DNA from: Pseudomonadota bacterium
GTDB taxonomy: Bacteria > Pseudomonadota > Gammaproteobacteria > Burkholderiales > Rhodocyclaceae
Direction: 5' to 3'
Assembly (NCBI GenBank): GCA_018262235.1
Contig: JAGTRY010000004.1
Location: 1 to 64,000 of the forward strand
Length of the DNA: 64,000 nucleotides
How positions within the stretch are numbered: the first letter of the stretch is position 1; every line of letters starts with the position of its first letter. Of this stretch, positions 27,791-36,488 are shown piece after piece. The notes below the pieces were generated by a model, which had not been told where the DNA came from, did no database searches, and saw only the letters and a list, made by a program, of their open reading frames with translations. Both the position numbers and the translations under genes were made by a program.

Positions 27791-28483
27791 ATGAAAAAGC
27801 TGGCTCTCTGGTCACGCCGTGCCATCGCCGCGCTCCTGCTCCTCGTCCTGCTCTGGCATTTATGGCTGCTGGGCTGGGTGCTGTGGTGGAAATGGGTCAA
27901 TCCGGGCCTTACCAGTTTCATGGAAATCCGTCTGGCCGAATTGCGCGTGAAAGACCCCAAGGCCCAGCTGCGTCGCCAGTGGCAGCCTTACGAGAGGATT
28001 TCGGTACACCTGAAGCGCGCGGTAGTGGCGGCCGAGGATGATTCGTTTGTCGATCATGACGGCTTCGACTGGGACGGCATCCAGAAAGCCATCGAGAAAA
28101 ACCAGAAGAAGGGCAAGCCGGTCGCCGGCGGTTCGACGATCAGCCAGCAACTCGCCAAGAACCTGTTCCTGAGTCCGACGCGCAGCTACGTGCGCAAGGC
28201 CGAGGAAGCGGTGATCACGATCATGATCGAAGCGCTGTGGGACAAGCGCCGCATCCTGGAGGTCTATCTGAACGTGGTCGAGTGGGGCAATGGCATCTTC
28301 GGTGCCGAGGCGGCCGCGCGGCGCTATTACAGCATCGGCGCCAGCCAGCTCGGCCCCGAGCAGGCCGCCCACCTGGCTGTCATGCTGCCGAATCCGCGCA
28401 AATTCGAGAAAAGTTACCCTGCCCGGCTGAGCGCGCATGCGGCGCGCGTGCAAAGTCGCATGCCCTATTCCGAAGTACCCTGA
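27791..28483 (+). CDS. mtgA: Monofunctional peptidoglycan transglycosylase
   Basis: A 230-residue GT51 enzyme that polymerises lipid II glycan chains. It has one N-terminal membrane anchor (ALLLLVLLWHLWLLGWVLW) followed by GT51 motifs: AEDDSFVDHDGFDWDGI (catalytic Glu), GGSTISQQLAKNLFL, then KAEEAVITIMIE and RRILEVYLNVVEWGNGIFG. Length is usual for MtgA. No ribosome site is clear before the ATG. It is transcribed away from pckG. Confidence 0.92.
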   Translation: MKKLALWSRRAIAALLLLVLLWHLWLLGWVLWWKWVNPGLTSFMEIRLAELRVKDPKAQLRRQWQPYERISVHLKRAVVAAEDDSFVDHDGFDWDGIQKAIEKNQKKGKPVAGGSTISQQLAKNLFLSPTRSYVRKAEEAVITIMIEALWDKRRILEVYLNVVEWGNGIFGAEAAARRYYSIGASQLGPEQAAHLAVMLPNPRKFEKSYPARLSAHAARVQSRMPYSEVP

Positions 28484-28634
28484 CGGCATCGCACGGGCAC
28501 GGCGCAGGGCTGGCACACGCCGACAGACGCACGGCACACCGGCCAGCCTGAAAAAACTGTCGGGCGCTTCACCGTGACCCTGCGGCGCGAGACGATTAAC
28601 AAGTAGAATCGCTGCTTTCCGACCGAGGCCCGTC

Positions 28635-29966
28635 ATGTCCGAAACCGAAGACATCCAGCCCGCCAATGACGAGGCTTTCCATCTGCACCTGCAGGAAGTG
28701 CAGGCGCTGCTGTCGCGCCATCGTCTGGTCGAAGACCTGGTGCGGCGCCAGGACATGCAGCGTCACGATCTGGTCGAAGGCCTCGTGCACAAACAGAATC
28801 TCGTCGAGCTGCAGAAAAAGCTCGATGCGCTCGATGTCGCCGAGATCGCCCGCATCCTCGAAGTACTGCCGCACAACGAGAGTGTGGTGGTATGGGAACT
28901 GGTCAAGGATGGGCGCGGGGAGGAAATCCTCGAAGAGCTGTCCGAATCGACCACCGAAGCGCTGACCAGCCCGCCCGCCCAGCCCGAGCAGAAACCGATC
29001 ACGCTGAACGCCTTCGAACTGCACAACGGCCGGCTGCGCCAGATCAACATCGCGTCGCGCGCGGCCCTGATTGCCGCCAAGCCGATCTGGGTCGACCTGA
29101 TCGATCCGGACAAACTCGCACTGGAATGGGTCAAGGAAGTTTTCGACCTGAGCCTGCCGGATCCGGAAAACCTCACCGACCTGGAAGAATCCGCGCGCTT
29201 CTACATCGAAGACGACAGCGAGCAGGTGCATCTGCACTCCGACTTCCTGCTCGACAAGGAAGACGAATCGCGCAACGTGGCGGTGGCCTTCGTGCTCCAC
29301 CGCGGCATCCTGTTCTCCATCCGCAACGAGGAACTGCCGGTCTTCCGCCTGCAGCGTCTGCGCGCACGGATCCAGCCCGGCTATGTGACCGACGGCAAGG
29401 ATGTGCTGCTCGATCTTTACGCCGCCGACGTCGAATATTCAGCCGATGCGCTCGAAGATGTATATACCTCGCTCGAAGCCGTCGGCAAGCAGGTGCTCAG
29501 CACCGAGATGACCGATGCGGAAGCCGCCAAGATCCTCGCTGCGATTGCCGCCGAAGAGGATCTCAACGGACGCATCCGGCGCAATGTGCTGGATACGCGC
29601 CGGGCCGTCTCCTTCCTGATCCGGGGCAAGTTCCTCTCCCCCGACCAGCTCGAAGACGCGCGCCAGATCCTGCGCGACATCGAGTCGCTGGATGGCCACA
29701 CGGCCTTCCTCTTCGACAAGATCAACTTCCTGATGGATGCCACCGTCGGCTTCATCAACATCAACCAGAACAAGATCATCAAGATCTTCTCGGTGGCTTC
29801 GGTCGCGATGCTGCCGCCGACACTCATCGCCAGCATCTACGGCATGAACTTCGAATTCATGCCCGAGCTGAAATGGAGCCATGGCTACCCCTTCTCGCTG
29901 GGCGTGATGCTGTTCTCGGTGCTGGTGCCGTTCTGGTACTTCCACCGCAAGGGCTGGTTGCGTTAG
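28635..29966 (+). CDS. CorA-family Mg2+/Co2+ channel with an MgtE-N-like N-terminal domain
   Basis: A 443-residue membrane protein. The C-terminal part is CorA: a long helix (KINFLMDATVGFININQNK), then two membrane segments with the signature YGMNF near residue 405. The N-terminal 110 residues (LVHKQNLVELQKKLDALDV, AEIARILEVLPHNESVVVW) resemble the helical N domain of the unrelated magnesium channel MgtE, which senses Mg2+. The combination suggests a second regulatory module on the pentameric channel. It ends at a strong terminator shared with cysN. Confidence 0.8.
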   Translation: MSETEDIQPANDEAFHLHLQEVQALLSRHRLVEDLVRRQDMQRHDLVEGLVHKQNLVELQKKLDALDVAEIARILEVLPHNESVVVWELVKDGRGEEILEELSESTTEALTSPPAQPEQKPITLNAFELHNGRLRQINIASRAALIAAKPIWVDLIDPDKLALEWVKEVFDLSLPDPENLTDLEESARFYIEDDSEQVHLHSDFLLDKEDESRNVAVAFVLHRGILFSIRNEELPVFRLQRLRARIQPGYVTDGKDVLLDLYAADVEYSADALEDVYTSLEAVGKQVLSTEMTDAEAAKILAAIAAEEDLNGRIRRNVLDTRRAVSFLIRGKFLSPDQLEDARQILRDIESLDGHTAFLFDKINFLMDATVGFININQNKIIKIFSVASVAMLPPTLIASIYGMNFEFMPELKWSHGYPFSLGVMLFSVLVPFWYFHRKGWLR

Positions 29967-29973
29967 ACCCAAC

Positions 29974-30002
29974 AAAAACGCCTCCATGACGGAGGCGTTT
30001 TT
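29974..30002. terminator. Bidirectional intrinsic terminator
   Basis: A 12-bp stem AAAAACGCCTCC/GGAGGCGTTTTT with a five-base loop, A-run on one side and T-run on the other, lies between the convergent corA-like gene and cysN and should stop transcription from both. Confidence 0.9.
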
Positions 30003-30022
30003 CATCGTGCAGCAAACGTCGC

Positions 30023-31309
30023 CTACAGGATCATGCCGGCACCGACGGTGTTGTTGTTGCTCTCATCGATCACGATAAACGCGCCGGTTGCCCGGTTCTG
30101 GCTGTAAGGATCGGCAAACAGCGGCTGGGCGAGCTTGAAGCCCACCCGGGCGATGTCGTTCATGACCAGCTGGCTGGCTTCGACCTGCTCCTGAGAATTC
30201 ACGTCCAGTTTGTAGGCAATCCCGGTGAGCTTGGCCTTGCTGGTGCGCGTGGTGTGACGGATCAGATAGGTACGGGCAGGCGACAACGGCGTTTCCGACA
30301 GCCAGCACAGCATGGCGTCGATTTCCTTTTTCTGCGCCGGCACTTCACCACTCTTGACCAGCATGTCACCACGCGAAATGTCAATTTCATCTTCGAGCAG
30401 GATCGTGATGGCCTGCTCGGTGATGCCTTCGGCAATCGCTTCGCCCCCCAGATGGACGGCTTTCACACGGCTTTCGCGGCCATTCGGCAGCGCGGTGAGC
30501 AGATCGCCGACCTTGACCGATCCGGACTCCACCGTGCCCATGAAACCGCGATAGTCATGCAGTTCAGGGTTGGCCGAATCCTGCGGACGGCACACGAACT
30601 GCACTGGGAAGCGGAAGGGCTCGGCGTGGCCGGTATGCGCAGCCGGGGCTTTCTCTAGCAGTTCCAGCAGGGTCGTGCCGGTGTACCAGGGCATGCTCTC
30701 GCTGCGATCCACGATGTTGTCGCCATTGAGCGCAGACATCGGGATGAACTGGATGTCACGGCCATCGGCAAACAGCCCCATCTTGGCGATGAAGGCCTGG
30801 TAATCGGCCACGATGGCATCGAACCTGGCCTGGTCGTAATCGATCAGGTCCATCTTGTTCACCGCCACCACGATGTGCGGAATGTTGACCAGATGCGCCA
30901 GAAAACTATGCCGACGGGTTTGCGTCAGCACGCCCTTGCGCGCATCGATCAGGATGATCGCCAGGTTGGCGGTCGACGCAGCAGTGACCATGTTGCGGGT
31001 GTACTGCTCGTGGCCCGGTGCGTCGGCGATGATGTACTTGCGCGTGCCGGTGGAGAAATAGCGGTAGGCCACGTCAATCGTGATGCCTTGCTCGCGTTCA
31101 GCCTGCAGCCCATCGGTGAGCAGGGACAGATCGACCGCATCCATGCCGCGCTTGGTCGAGGTCTTCTCGATCTGCGTCAGGGTATCCGCCAGAATGCTCT
31201 TGGTATCGAACAGCAGGCGCCCGATCAGGGTGCTCTTGCCGTCATCCACACTGCCGCAGGTCATGAAGCGCAGCAGGCCGTTGTCATGAATATTGTCGTG
31301 TGCAGACAT
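30023..31309 (-). CDS. cysN: Sulfate adenylyltransferase subunit 1 (GTPase)
   Basis: A 428-residue elongation-factor-like GTPase that drives ATP sulfurylase. G-motifs are visible: GSVDDGKSTLIGR (P-loop), DAPGHEQYTRNM and NKMDLIDYD. It pairs with CysD to activate sulfate to APS. The start at 31309 (MSAHDNIHDN) comes one base after the cysD stop, consistent with translational coupling. No fused APS kinase domain (CysC) follows, in keeping with the APS-type reductase encoded by cysH. Confidence 0.92.
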   Translation of the reverse strand: MSAHDNIHDNGLLRFMTCGSVDDGKSTLIGRLLFDTKSILADTLTQIEKTSTKRGMDAVDLSLLTDGLQAEREQGITIDVAYRYFSTGTRKYIIADAPGHEQYTRNMVTAASTANLAIILIDARKGVLTQTRRHSFLAHLVNIPHIVVAVNKMDLIDYDQARFDAIVADYQAFIAKMGLFADGRDIQFIPMSALNGDNIVDRSESMPWYTGTTLLELLEKAPAAHTGHAEPFRFPVQFVCRPQDSANPELHDYRGFMGTVESGSVKVGDLLTALPNGRESRVKAVHLGGEAIAEGITEQAITILLEDEIDISRGDMLVKSGEVPAQKKEIDAMLCWLSETPLSPARTYLIRHTTRTSKAKLTGIAYKLDVNSQEQVEASQLVMNDIARVGFKLAQPLFADPYSQNRATGAFIVIDESNNNTVGAGMIL

Positions 31310-31310
31310 C

Positions 31311-32216
31311 TTAGAAATACCCTTCTTTCTTGCGCTGCTCCATCGAAGCATCGGAAGTCTGATCGTCCAGGCGCGTGGCGCCGCGTTCAGTAATGGTGGT
31401 GGTCGCCGTTTCCAGCACGATTTTTTCTATCGTGTCGGCATCGGATTCGACCGGTGCGGTGCAGGTGATGTCACCCACGGTACGGAAGCGCACCCGCAGA
31501 TCGACGATCTCCTCGCCCGGGCGGGCAGGTGTGATCTCGGTGACCGGCACGATCGCGCCACCGCGCCGCACGATGGGGCGCACGTGCGAGAAATAGATCG
31601 AGGGCAATTCAAGCTGCTCGCGCTCGATGTATTGCCACACATCCATCTCGGTCCAGTTGCTGATCGGAAATGCCCGGATGTTCTCGCCCTTGTGGGTCCG
31701 CGCGTTGTACAAGTTCCACAGCTCGGGACGCTGGTTCTTCGGGTCCCATTGTCCGAACTCGTCACGGAAGCTCATCACGCGTTCCTTGGCCCGTGCCTTC
31801 TCTTCATCGCGGCGTGCGCCGCCGATGGCGCAATCGAATTCGAATTCGGCCAGCGCTTCGAGGAGCGTCACGGACTGATGCTTGTTGCGCGATTCATCCG
31901 GCGTTTTCAGCACCACGGTGCCGCGCTTCATCGAGTCCTCCACCGAACGCACGATCAGGCGCTCGCCCAGTTCGGCCGCACGCTTGTCGCGAAAGTCCGT
32001 GACTTCCTTGTAATTATGGCCAGTGTCGATATGCATCAGCGGGAACGGGAAGCGGCCCGGACGGAAAGCCTTTTCCGCCACCCGCAACATGCAGATGGAA
32101 TCCTTGCCGCCCGAAAACAGCAGTACCGAGCGTTCGCACTGGCCCGCCACTTCGCGCATGATGTGAATGGCCTCGGCTTCCAGCCAGTCGAGGTGGGAGA
32201 GGTTTTTGTTAGTCAT
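31311..32216 (-). CDS. cysD: Sulfate adenylyltransferase subunit 2
   Basis: A 301-residue subunit that adenylates sulfate to APS. It has the PP-loop LLFSGGKDSICML, GHNYKEVTDFRD, GGARRDEEKARAKER and the end typical of CysD. It is the second to last gene of the sulfate operon, directly followed by cysN. The 104-base gap from cysH holds no other gene. Confidence 0.93.
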   Translation of the reverse strand: MTNKNLSHLDWLEAEAIHIMREVAGQCERSVLLFSGGKDSICMLRVAEKAFRPGRFPFPLMHIDTGHNYKEVTDFRDKRAAELGERLIVRSVEDSMKRGTVVLKTPDESRNKHQSVTLLEALAEFEFDCAIGGARRDEEKARAKERVMSFRDEFGQWDPKNQRPELWNLYNARTHKGENIRAFPISNWTEMDVWQYIEREQLELPSIYFSHVRPIVRRGGAIVPVTEITPARPGEEIVDLRVRFRTVGDITCTAPVESDADTIEKIVLETATTTITERGATRLDDQTSDASMEQRKKEGYF

Positions 32217-32320
32217 GATTTAAGGGTCTTCATATTTGACAATTGTCCGGGGGACTCTGGAACGGAAGAATGGAGTTCGTGCCGCACTGCGGCGCCCCTT
32301 CTTCCTTCACGCATCCCCTT

Positions 32321-33088
32321 TTATTTCTTATGCAATCCACATTCCTTGTTGGCAGGATCTTCCCACCACCAGCGCCCGGCGCGCACGTCCTCGCCCACAG
32401 CTATCGCCCGCGTACAGGGCGCGCAACCGATGCTGGGGTAGAACTGGTCGTGGAGCGCGTTGTAGGGCACGCCATGGATACGGAGGTAAGCCCACACCTC
32501 GGCCTCGGACCAGTCGGAGAGCGGATTGTACTTCGCCAGACCATTGGCATCATCGAACTGGCGTACGGGCAGCTCGGTACGCGTCGCACTCTGGGCCACA
32601 CGCATGCCGGTGATCCAGGCCTGCTTGCCGGCGAGCGCGCGCTTGAGCGGCTCGACCTTGCGGATCGCACAGCACTGCTTGCGCAATTCGACCGACTCGT
32701 AAAAGGCGTTGATGCCCTGGCTGCGCACATAGTTCTCTACTGCGGTGGCCTCCGGAAAATACACCTTGAGCCGGGTGGCATAGTGTTTCTCGACGTCACC
32801 GATCAGCGTGTAGGTCTCGGCCGGCAGGCGCCCGGTATCCAGTGAAAAGATCTCGATGGGCAAGGATTCGGCGAGGATCAGATCCGTCAGCACCATGTCT
32901 TCGGCACCGAAGCTGTTGGCAAAGGTGACTGCGCCGGCAGCCCCGCCATGCTCCTCGGCAATCGCATGCAGCAGTTCGAGCGCATTGGCGCGCTTGACTG
33001 CGATGTTGGCACGCACGATCTCGTCGATCACGGGATTCGTGGCCGGATTCGTTGCTTTCGGTTTAAGAAATGAAACCGTCTGGCTCAT
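32321..33088 (-). CDS. cysH: Adenylyl-sulfate (APS-type) reductase
   Basis: A 255-residue thioredoxin-dependent reductase making sulfite from activated sulfate. The PP-loop-like domain is followed by cysteines in CCAIRKVEPLKRAL and CAPCTRAIAVGEDVRAG, and the C-terminal ECGLH. The paired cysteines are ligands for a [4Fe-4S] cluster, found in APS-using enzymes and missing from PAPS-using ones. This fits the absence of a CysC kinase domain here. Confidence 0.9.
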   Translation of the reverse strand: MSQTVSFLKPKATNPATNPVIDEIVRANIAVKRANALELLHAIAEEHGGAAGAVTFANSFGAEDMVLTDLILAESLPIEIFSLDTGRLPAETYTLIGDVEKHYATRLKVYFPEATAVENYVRSQGINAFYESVELRKQCCAIRKVEPLKRALAGKQAWITGMRVAQSATRTELPVRQFDDANGLAKYNPLSDWSEAEVWAYLRIHGVPYNALHDQFYPSIGCAPCTRAIAVGEDVRAGRWWWEDPANKECGLHKK

Positions 33089-33188
33089 GGCTCCGTCTTT
33101 CGTAGGGCGGGCTAGCCAAGGGCCTCATCTGGCCATTGCGCCGCCGATCCATCAATTCCGGACGCTTCACGTCCGCTGGTTTACAACC

Positions 33189-33217
33189 GGTGGGTACGCC
33201 CTTCGGCCTCACCCACC
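33189..33217. repeat. Palindromic intergenic repeat
   Basis: Arms GGTGGGT and ACCCACC flank a partly paired centre (GCC...GGC). It is of the common GTAGGGTGGG / CCCACC type found between proteobacterial genes; a related GTAGGGCGGG fragment lies at about 33104. It separates cysH from the DUF934 gene and may act on the operon mRNA. Confidence 0.5.
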
Positions 33218-33224
33218 CTGCATT

Positions 33225-33836
33225 TCATCGCGCGTGACGCCGCCATAACGGTTGCTCAATCACCGTGGCGCCCTGATAGGGTTCGCTGAAATCCTGGAGC
33301 GAAGCCAGCGCGTCTTCCGCAGAACGGTCCGCACGGATGTCAAAGGCATCGAAGCCGCAGCGCTTCATGAAGAACAGCTGATCGCGCAGCACATCACCCA
33401 GCGCACGCAATTCGCCCTTGAAGCCGTAGCGGCTGCGCAGCAGGCTGGCCATCGAATAGGCCCGGCCATCGGCAAAACGCTCGATGAATACGGCAATCAG
33501 CGGGAAAACATTCAGCTCTGCTTGCGCCGCAACGAGTGTCTCGACCAGCTCGTGGGTCTCCAGCCAGACACCGACTTCACCGGCGGCAAGGCGTGAAGCA
33601 AATTCGGCCCGGCGCGCCAGAAACACCGACAACGGCAGCAGCACCTTGCCAGCGGGTACGACGGTCGCCGCGACCTGTTCAGGCGTGGCACTTTCGGCCC
33701 CGGTCAGCTTGAACAGCACGACCTTGCCGGCCTGCTTCTTCACTTCGACTTCGCCGACCGGCACACGCACGATCTGCCAGGCATCTTCCGCAACGATGGT
33801 GGCCGTGCCGTTCTGCAATTTGATCAGGTTACTCAT
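33225..33836 (-). CDS. DUF934 family protein linked to sulfite reduction
   Basis: A 203-residue cytoplasmic protein. Its central block (LIAVFIERFADGRAYSMASLLRSRY in part, then GELRALGDVLRDQLFFMKRCGF) is the DUF934 signature. The gene nearly always follows the cysI gene in betaproteobacteria, as here with a 3-base gap. It is thought to support the sulfite/nitrite reductase, but its chemistry is not known. Confidence 0.85.
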   Translation of the reverse strand: MSNLIKLQNGTATIVAEDAWQIVRVPVGEVEVKKQAGKVVLFKLTGAESATPEQVAATVVPAGKVLLPLSVFLARRAEFASRLAAGEVGVWLETHELVETLVAAQAELNVFPLIAVFIERFADGRAYSMASLLRSRYGFKGELRALGDVLRDQLFFMKRCGFDAFDIRADRSAEDALASLQDFSEPYQGATVIEQPLWRRHAR

Positions 33837-33839
33837 GCT

Positions 33840-35522
33840 TCAAGCCTCCACTTTCTGCTTGCCCGGCTGACGGTCTGCATACACGCGCGCTTTGAAAGGC
33901 ACATGGCCGATCCGGCGCACGGTATCAATGAAACGTTCTTCCGGCGTACGGTTTTCGAGATACACATCGATCAGGCGCTTGACCACCCCGGCGACTTCGT
34001 CAGCCGCGAACGACGGGCCGATCACGTCTCCCAGACTGGCGTCATTACCCTGTTTGCCGCCAATGCTGACCTGGTACCACTCGCTCTCATTCTTGTCGAC
34101 GCCCAGCACGCCGATGTGACCGACGTGATGGTGACCGCAGGAGTTCATGCAGCCGGAGATGTTCAGCTCGATATCACCGATGTCGTGCTGATAATCCAGA
34201 TCATCGAAGAGACGCTGGATGGATTCGGCAATCGGGATGCTTTTGGCATTGGCGAGATCGCAGAACGAGCCACCGGGGCAGCAGATGATGTCAGTGATCA
34301 GGCCGATGTTCGGCGTGGCCAGACCCGCCGCCCTGGCTTCCTGCCACAACGCATACAGGTCGCCCAGCTTCACGTCCGACAAGATGATGTTCTGCTCGTG
34401 CGAGGTGCGCAGTTCGCCGAAGCTGTACTTGTCGGCCAGATCAGCAACGATGTCGAGTTGCCTGTCGGTAATGTCTCCCGGCGCGATGCCGGTGACTTTC
34501 AGCGACAAGGTGACGGCGCGATAGCCCGGCTGCTTGTGGGCATGGACATTGCGCTTGACCCAGTTGGCAAAGCCTTTCTCTTCGGCAAGCTTCGCTTCGA
34601 AACCGGCATCCGCATCGGCCAGCGCGGCATAGTCCGGCGCTGTGAAATTCCGGGCTACGCGGTCCAGCTCGGCCTGGGTCACGGTGTTCGGACCCTCCTT
34701 CTGGAAGGCCCACTCCGCCTCGACCTGGCGCTTGAACTCCTCGATGCCCAGCGCTTTGACCAGAATCTTGATCCGCGCCTTGTAGGAATTGTCGCGACGA
34801 CCATGCAGGTTATAGACGCGCACGATGGCTTCGATATAGGTCAGGATGTGCTGCCAGGGCAGTTCTTCATGCAGCACGCTGCCCAGGATCGGCGTACGGC
34901 CCAGACCGCCGCCCACCCACACCTTGATGCGCAGTTCGCCCGCCGGGTTGCGGAACAGTTCCAGCCCCACGTCATGCATCTGCAGGACGGCCCGGTCTTC
35001 CCGCGCACCGGTCACGGCAATCTTGAACTTGCGTGGCAACAGCGCAAATTCGGGGTGGAAGGTACTGCACTGGCGGATGATCTCGGCGAGCGGACGCGGA
35101 TCGACGGTTTCGTCCGGTGCGATGCCGGCAAACTGGTCGGTCGTCACGTTGCGGATGCAGTTGCCGGAGGTCTGGATGGCATGCATCTCGACCTCGGCCA
35201 GCTCGGCAAGGATGTCCGGTACGTTCTTCAACTCGGGCCAGTTGAACTGGAAGTTCTGGCGCGTGGAAACGTGCGCGTAACCCTTGTCGTAGGTGCGCGC
35301 GATGTGTGCCAGTTTGCGGATCTGTGCCGAGCCGAGCAGGCCGTAAGGCACCGCCACGCGCAGCATCGGTGCGTAGCGCTGGATGTAGAGGCCGTTCTGC
35401 AGGCGCAGAGGCTTGAATTCGTCCTCGCCCAATTCTCCGGCAAGGTAGCGGCGGGTCTGGTCGCGGAACTGTGCAACACGTTCATTCACAATCCGCTGGT
35501 CATATTCGTCGTACTTGTACAT
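33840..35522 (-). CDS. cysI: Sulfite reductase hemoprotein (nitrite/sulfite reductase family)
   Basis: A 560-residue siroheme and [4Fe-4S] enzyme reducing sulfite to sulfide with six electrons. It has the paired ferrodoxin-like repeats (HVSTRQNFQFNWP; SGNCIRNVTTD) and the cluster/siroheme cysteines in CCPGGSFCDLA and ISGCMNSCGHHHVG. No flavoprotein subunit (cysJ) or siroheme synthase (cysG) gene is in the operon, so electrons may come from ferredoxin or a reductase elsewhere. It lies 27 bases after the TauE-like gene. Confidence 0.9.
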   Translation of the reverse strand: MYKYDEYDQRIVNERVAQFRDQTRRYLAGELGEDEFKPLRLQNGLYIQRYAPMLRVAVPYGLLGSAQIRKLAHIARTYDKGYAHVSTRQNFQFNWPELKNVPDILAELAEVEMHAIQTSGNCIRNVTTDQFAGIAPDETVDPRPLAEIIRQCSTFHPEFALLPRKFKIAVTGAREDRAVLQMHDVGLELFRNPAGELRIKVWVGGGLGRTPILGSVLHEELPWQHILTYIEAIVRVYNLHGRRDNSYKARIKILVKALGIEEFKRQVEAEWAFQKEGPNTVTQAELDRVARNFTAPDYAALADADAGFEAKLAEEKGFANWVKRNVHAHKQPGYRAVTLSLKVTGIAPGDITDRQLDIVADLADKYSFGELRTSHEQNIILSDVKLGDLYALWQEARAAGLATPNIGLITDIICCPGGSFCDLANAKSIPIAESIQRLFDDLDYQHDIGDIELNISGCMNSCGHHHVGHIGVLGVDKNESEWYQVSIGGKQGNDASLGDVIGPSFAADEVAGVVKRLIDVYLENRTPEERFIDTVRRIGHVPFKARVYADRQPGKQKVEA

Positions 35523-35549
35523 CTTGATGATCTCTCGTGGGGGTATTGA

Positions 35550-36329
35550 TCAGGCCGTAATCAGCCGGGTGCCGATCAGCACCAGCATGGCAGCCAGGAT
35601 GGGACGCAGCACTTTCTCGGGGACCTTGGCGGAAACATGACTGCCGATCCAGATACCGGGGAGCGAGCCGATGAGCAGACTGCCCAGCAGGAACCAGTCG
35701 ATGCTGCCCAGGATCCAGTGCCCGATCCCGGCGACCAGGGTCAGGGGCACGGCATGGGCAATGTCCGAACCGACGATACGGCGTGCGGGCAAGGAAGGGT
35801 ACAGGAAAAATAATGCCGTCACACCCAGCGCACCAGCGCCCACGGAAGAAATCGACACCAGCACGCCGAGGATGGCGCCGGTCAGCACGGTCAGCCAGAA
35901 GGTCCGCTGCGGATTCGGGATGCTCGGTGCGTGGCGCTGGGCGAAGTGCTGGATGCGCTGGCGGAAGATCAGCGAAATGGCGGTCAGCACCAGGGCAATG
36001 CCCAGCGCCAGGGAAATCAGGCTCTTCGCACCACCCAGGCCACCGGGCAGGAAATTGTGTACCGTCCAAAGGGTCAGACTGGCCGCCGGAATCGAGCCAT
36101 AGGCCAGTGCCCGGGTAATGGACCAATCCACCGTACCTTTCAGGCTGTGCGCCAGCGTGCCGCCACTCTTGGTAAGCGCGGCATAGAGCAGATCGGTCCC
36201 CACCGCGACAGAGGGATTCACGCCGAACAACAGCACCAGCAGCGGCGTCATCAACGAACCGCCACCCACGCCCGTCAGGCCGACAATGGCGCCAACAAAG
36301 AAGCCGGCAATGGGGTACAGCAGGTTCAT
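35550..36329 (-). CDS. TauE/SafE family permease (probable sulfite/sulfonate exporter)
   Basis: A 259-residue integral membrane protein with about eight membrane segments and the family's GxVGLTGVGGGSLMTP and SVGAGALGVTALF repeats. TauE/SafE proteins export sulfite, sulfoacetate or similar anions. As the first gene of the cys operon it probably vents excess sulfite or moves a sulfur anion. The start at 36329 is well placed; the frame stays open far upstream through the divergent cysB gene but that part is a shadow. Confidence 0.85.
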   Translation of the reverse strand: MNLLYPIAGFFVGAIVGLTGVGGGSLMTPLLVLLFGVNPSVAVGTDLLYAALTKSGGTLAHSLKGTVDWSITRALAYGSIPAASLTLWTVHNFLPGGLGGAKSLISLALGIALVLTAISLIFRQRIQHFAQRHAPSIPNPQRTFWLTVLTGAILGVLVSISSVGAGALGVTALFFLYPSLPARRIVGSDIAHAVPLTLVAGIGHWILGSIDWFLLGSLLIGSLPGIWIGSHVSAKVPEKVLRPILAAMLVLIGTRLITA

Positions 36330-36405
36330 GAAGGATTCTTTCTCTATTGTTATCAGAGTGGGCGGCCCGCATTCAGCTGAGCCAGACAAGATCTTACGGG
36401 CTGAG

Positions 36406-36457
36406 ATATCACAAAAACCCCGTGTTTTTGCCAGAGCTTTAGAACATTTAGTGATAT
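36406..36457. promoter_or_regulatory. Inverted repeat in the cysB/sulfate-operon intergenic region
   Basis: ATATCAC at 36406-36412 and GTGATAT at 36451-36457 form 7-bp inverted arms in the AT-rich 159-base gap between the divergent permease and cysB genes. A small AAAAAC/GTTTTT hairpin lies between them. LysR-type activators such as CysB bind spaced dyads of this sort; the assignment is inference. Confidence 0.35.
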
Positions 36458-36488
36458 AGAGTTCACGTCCACTTTCATTAGACCTGCC

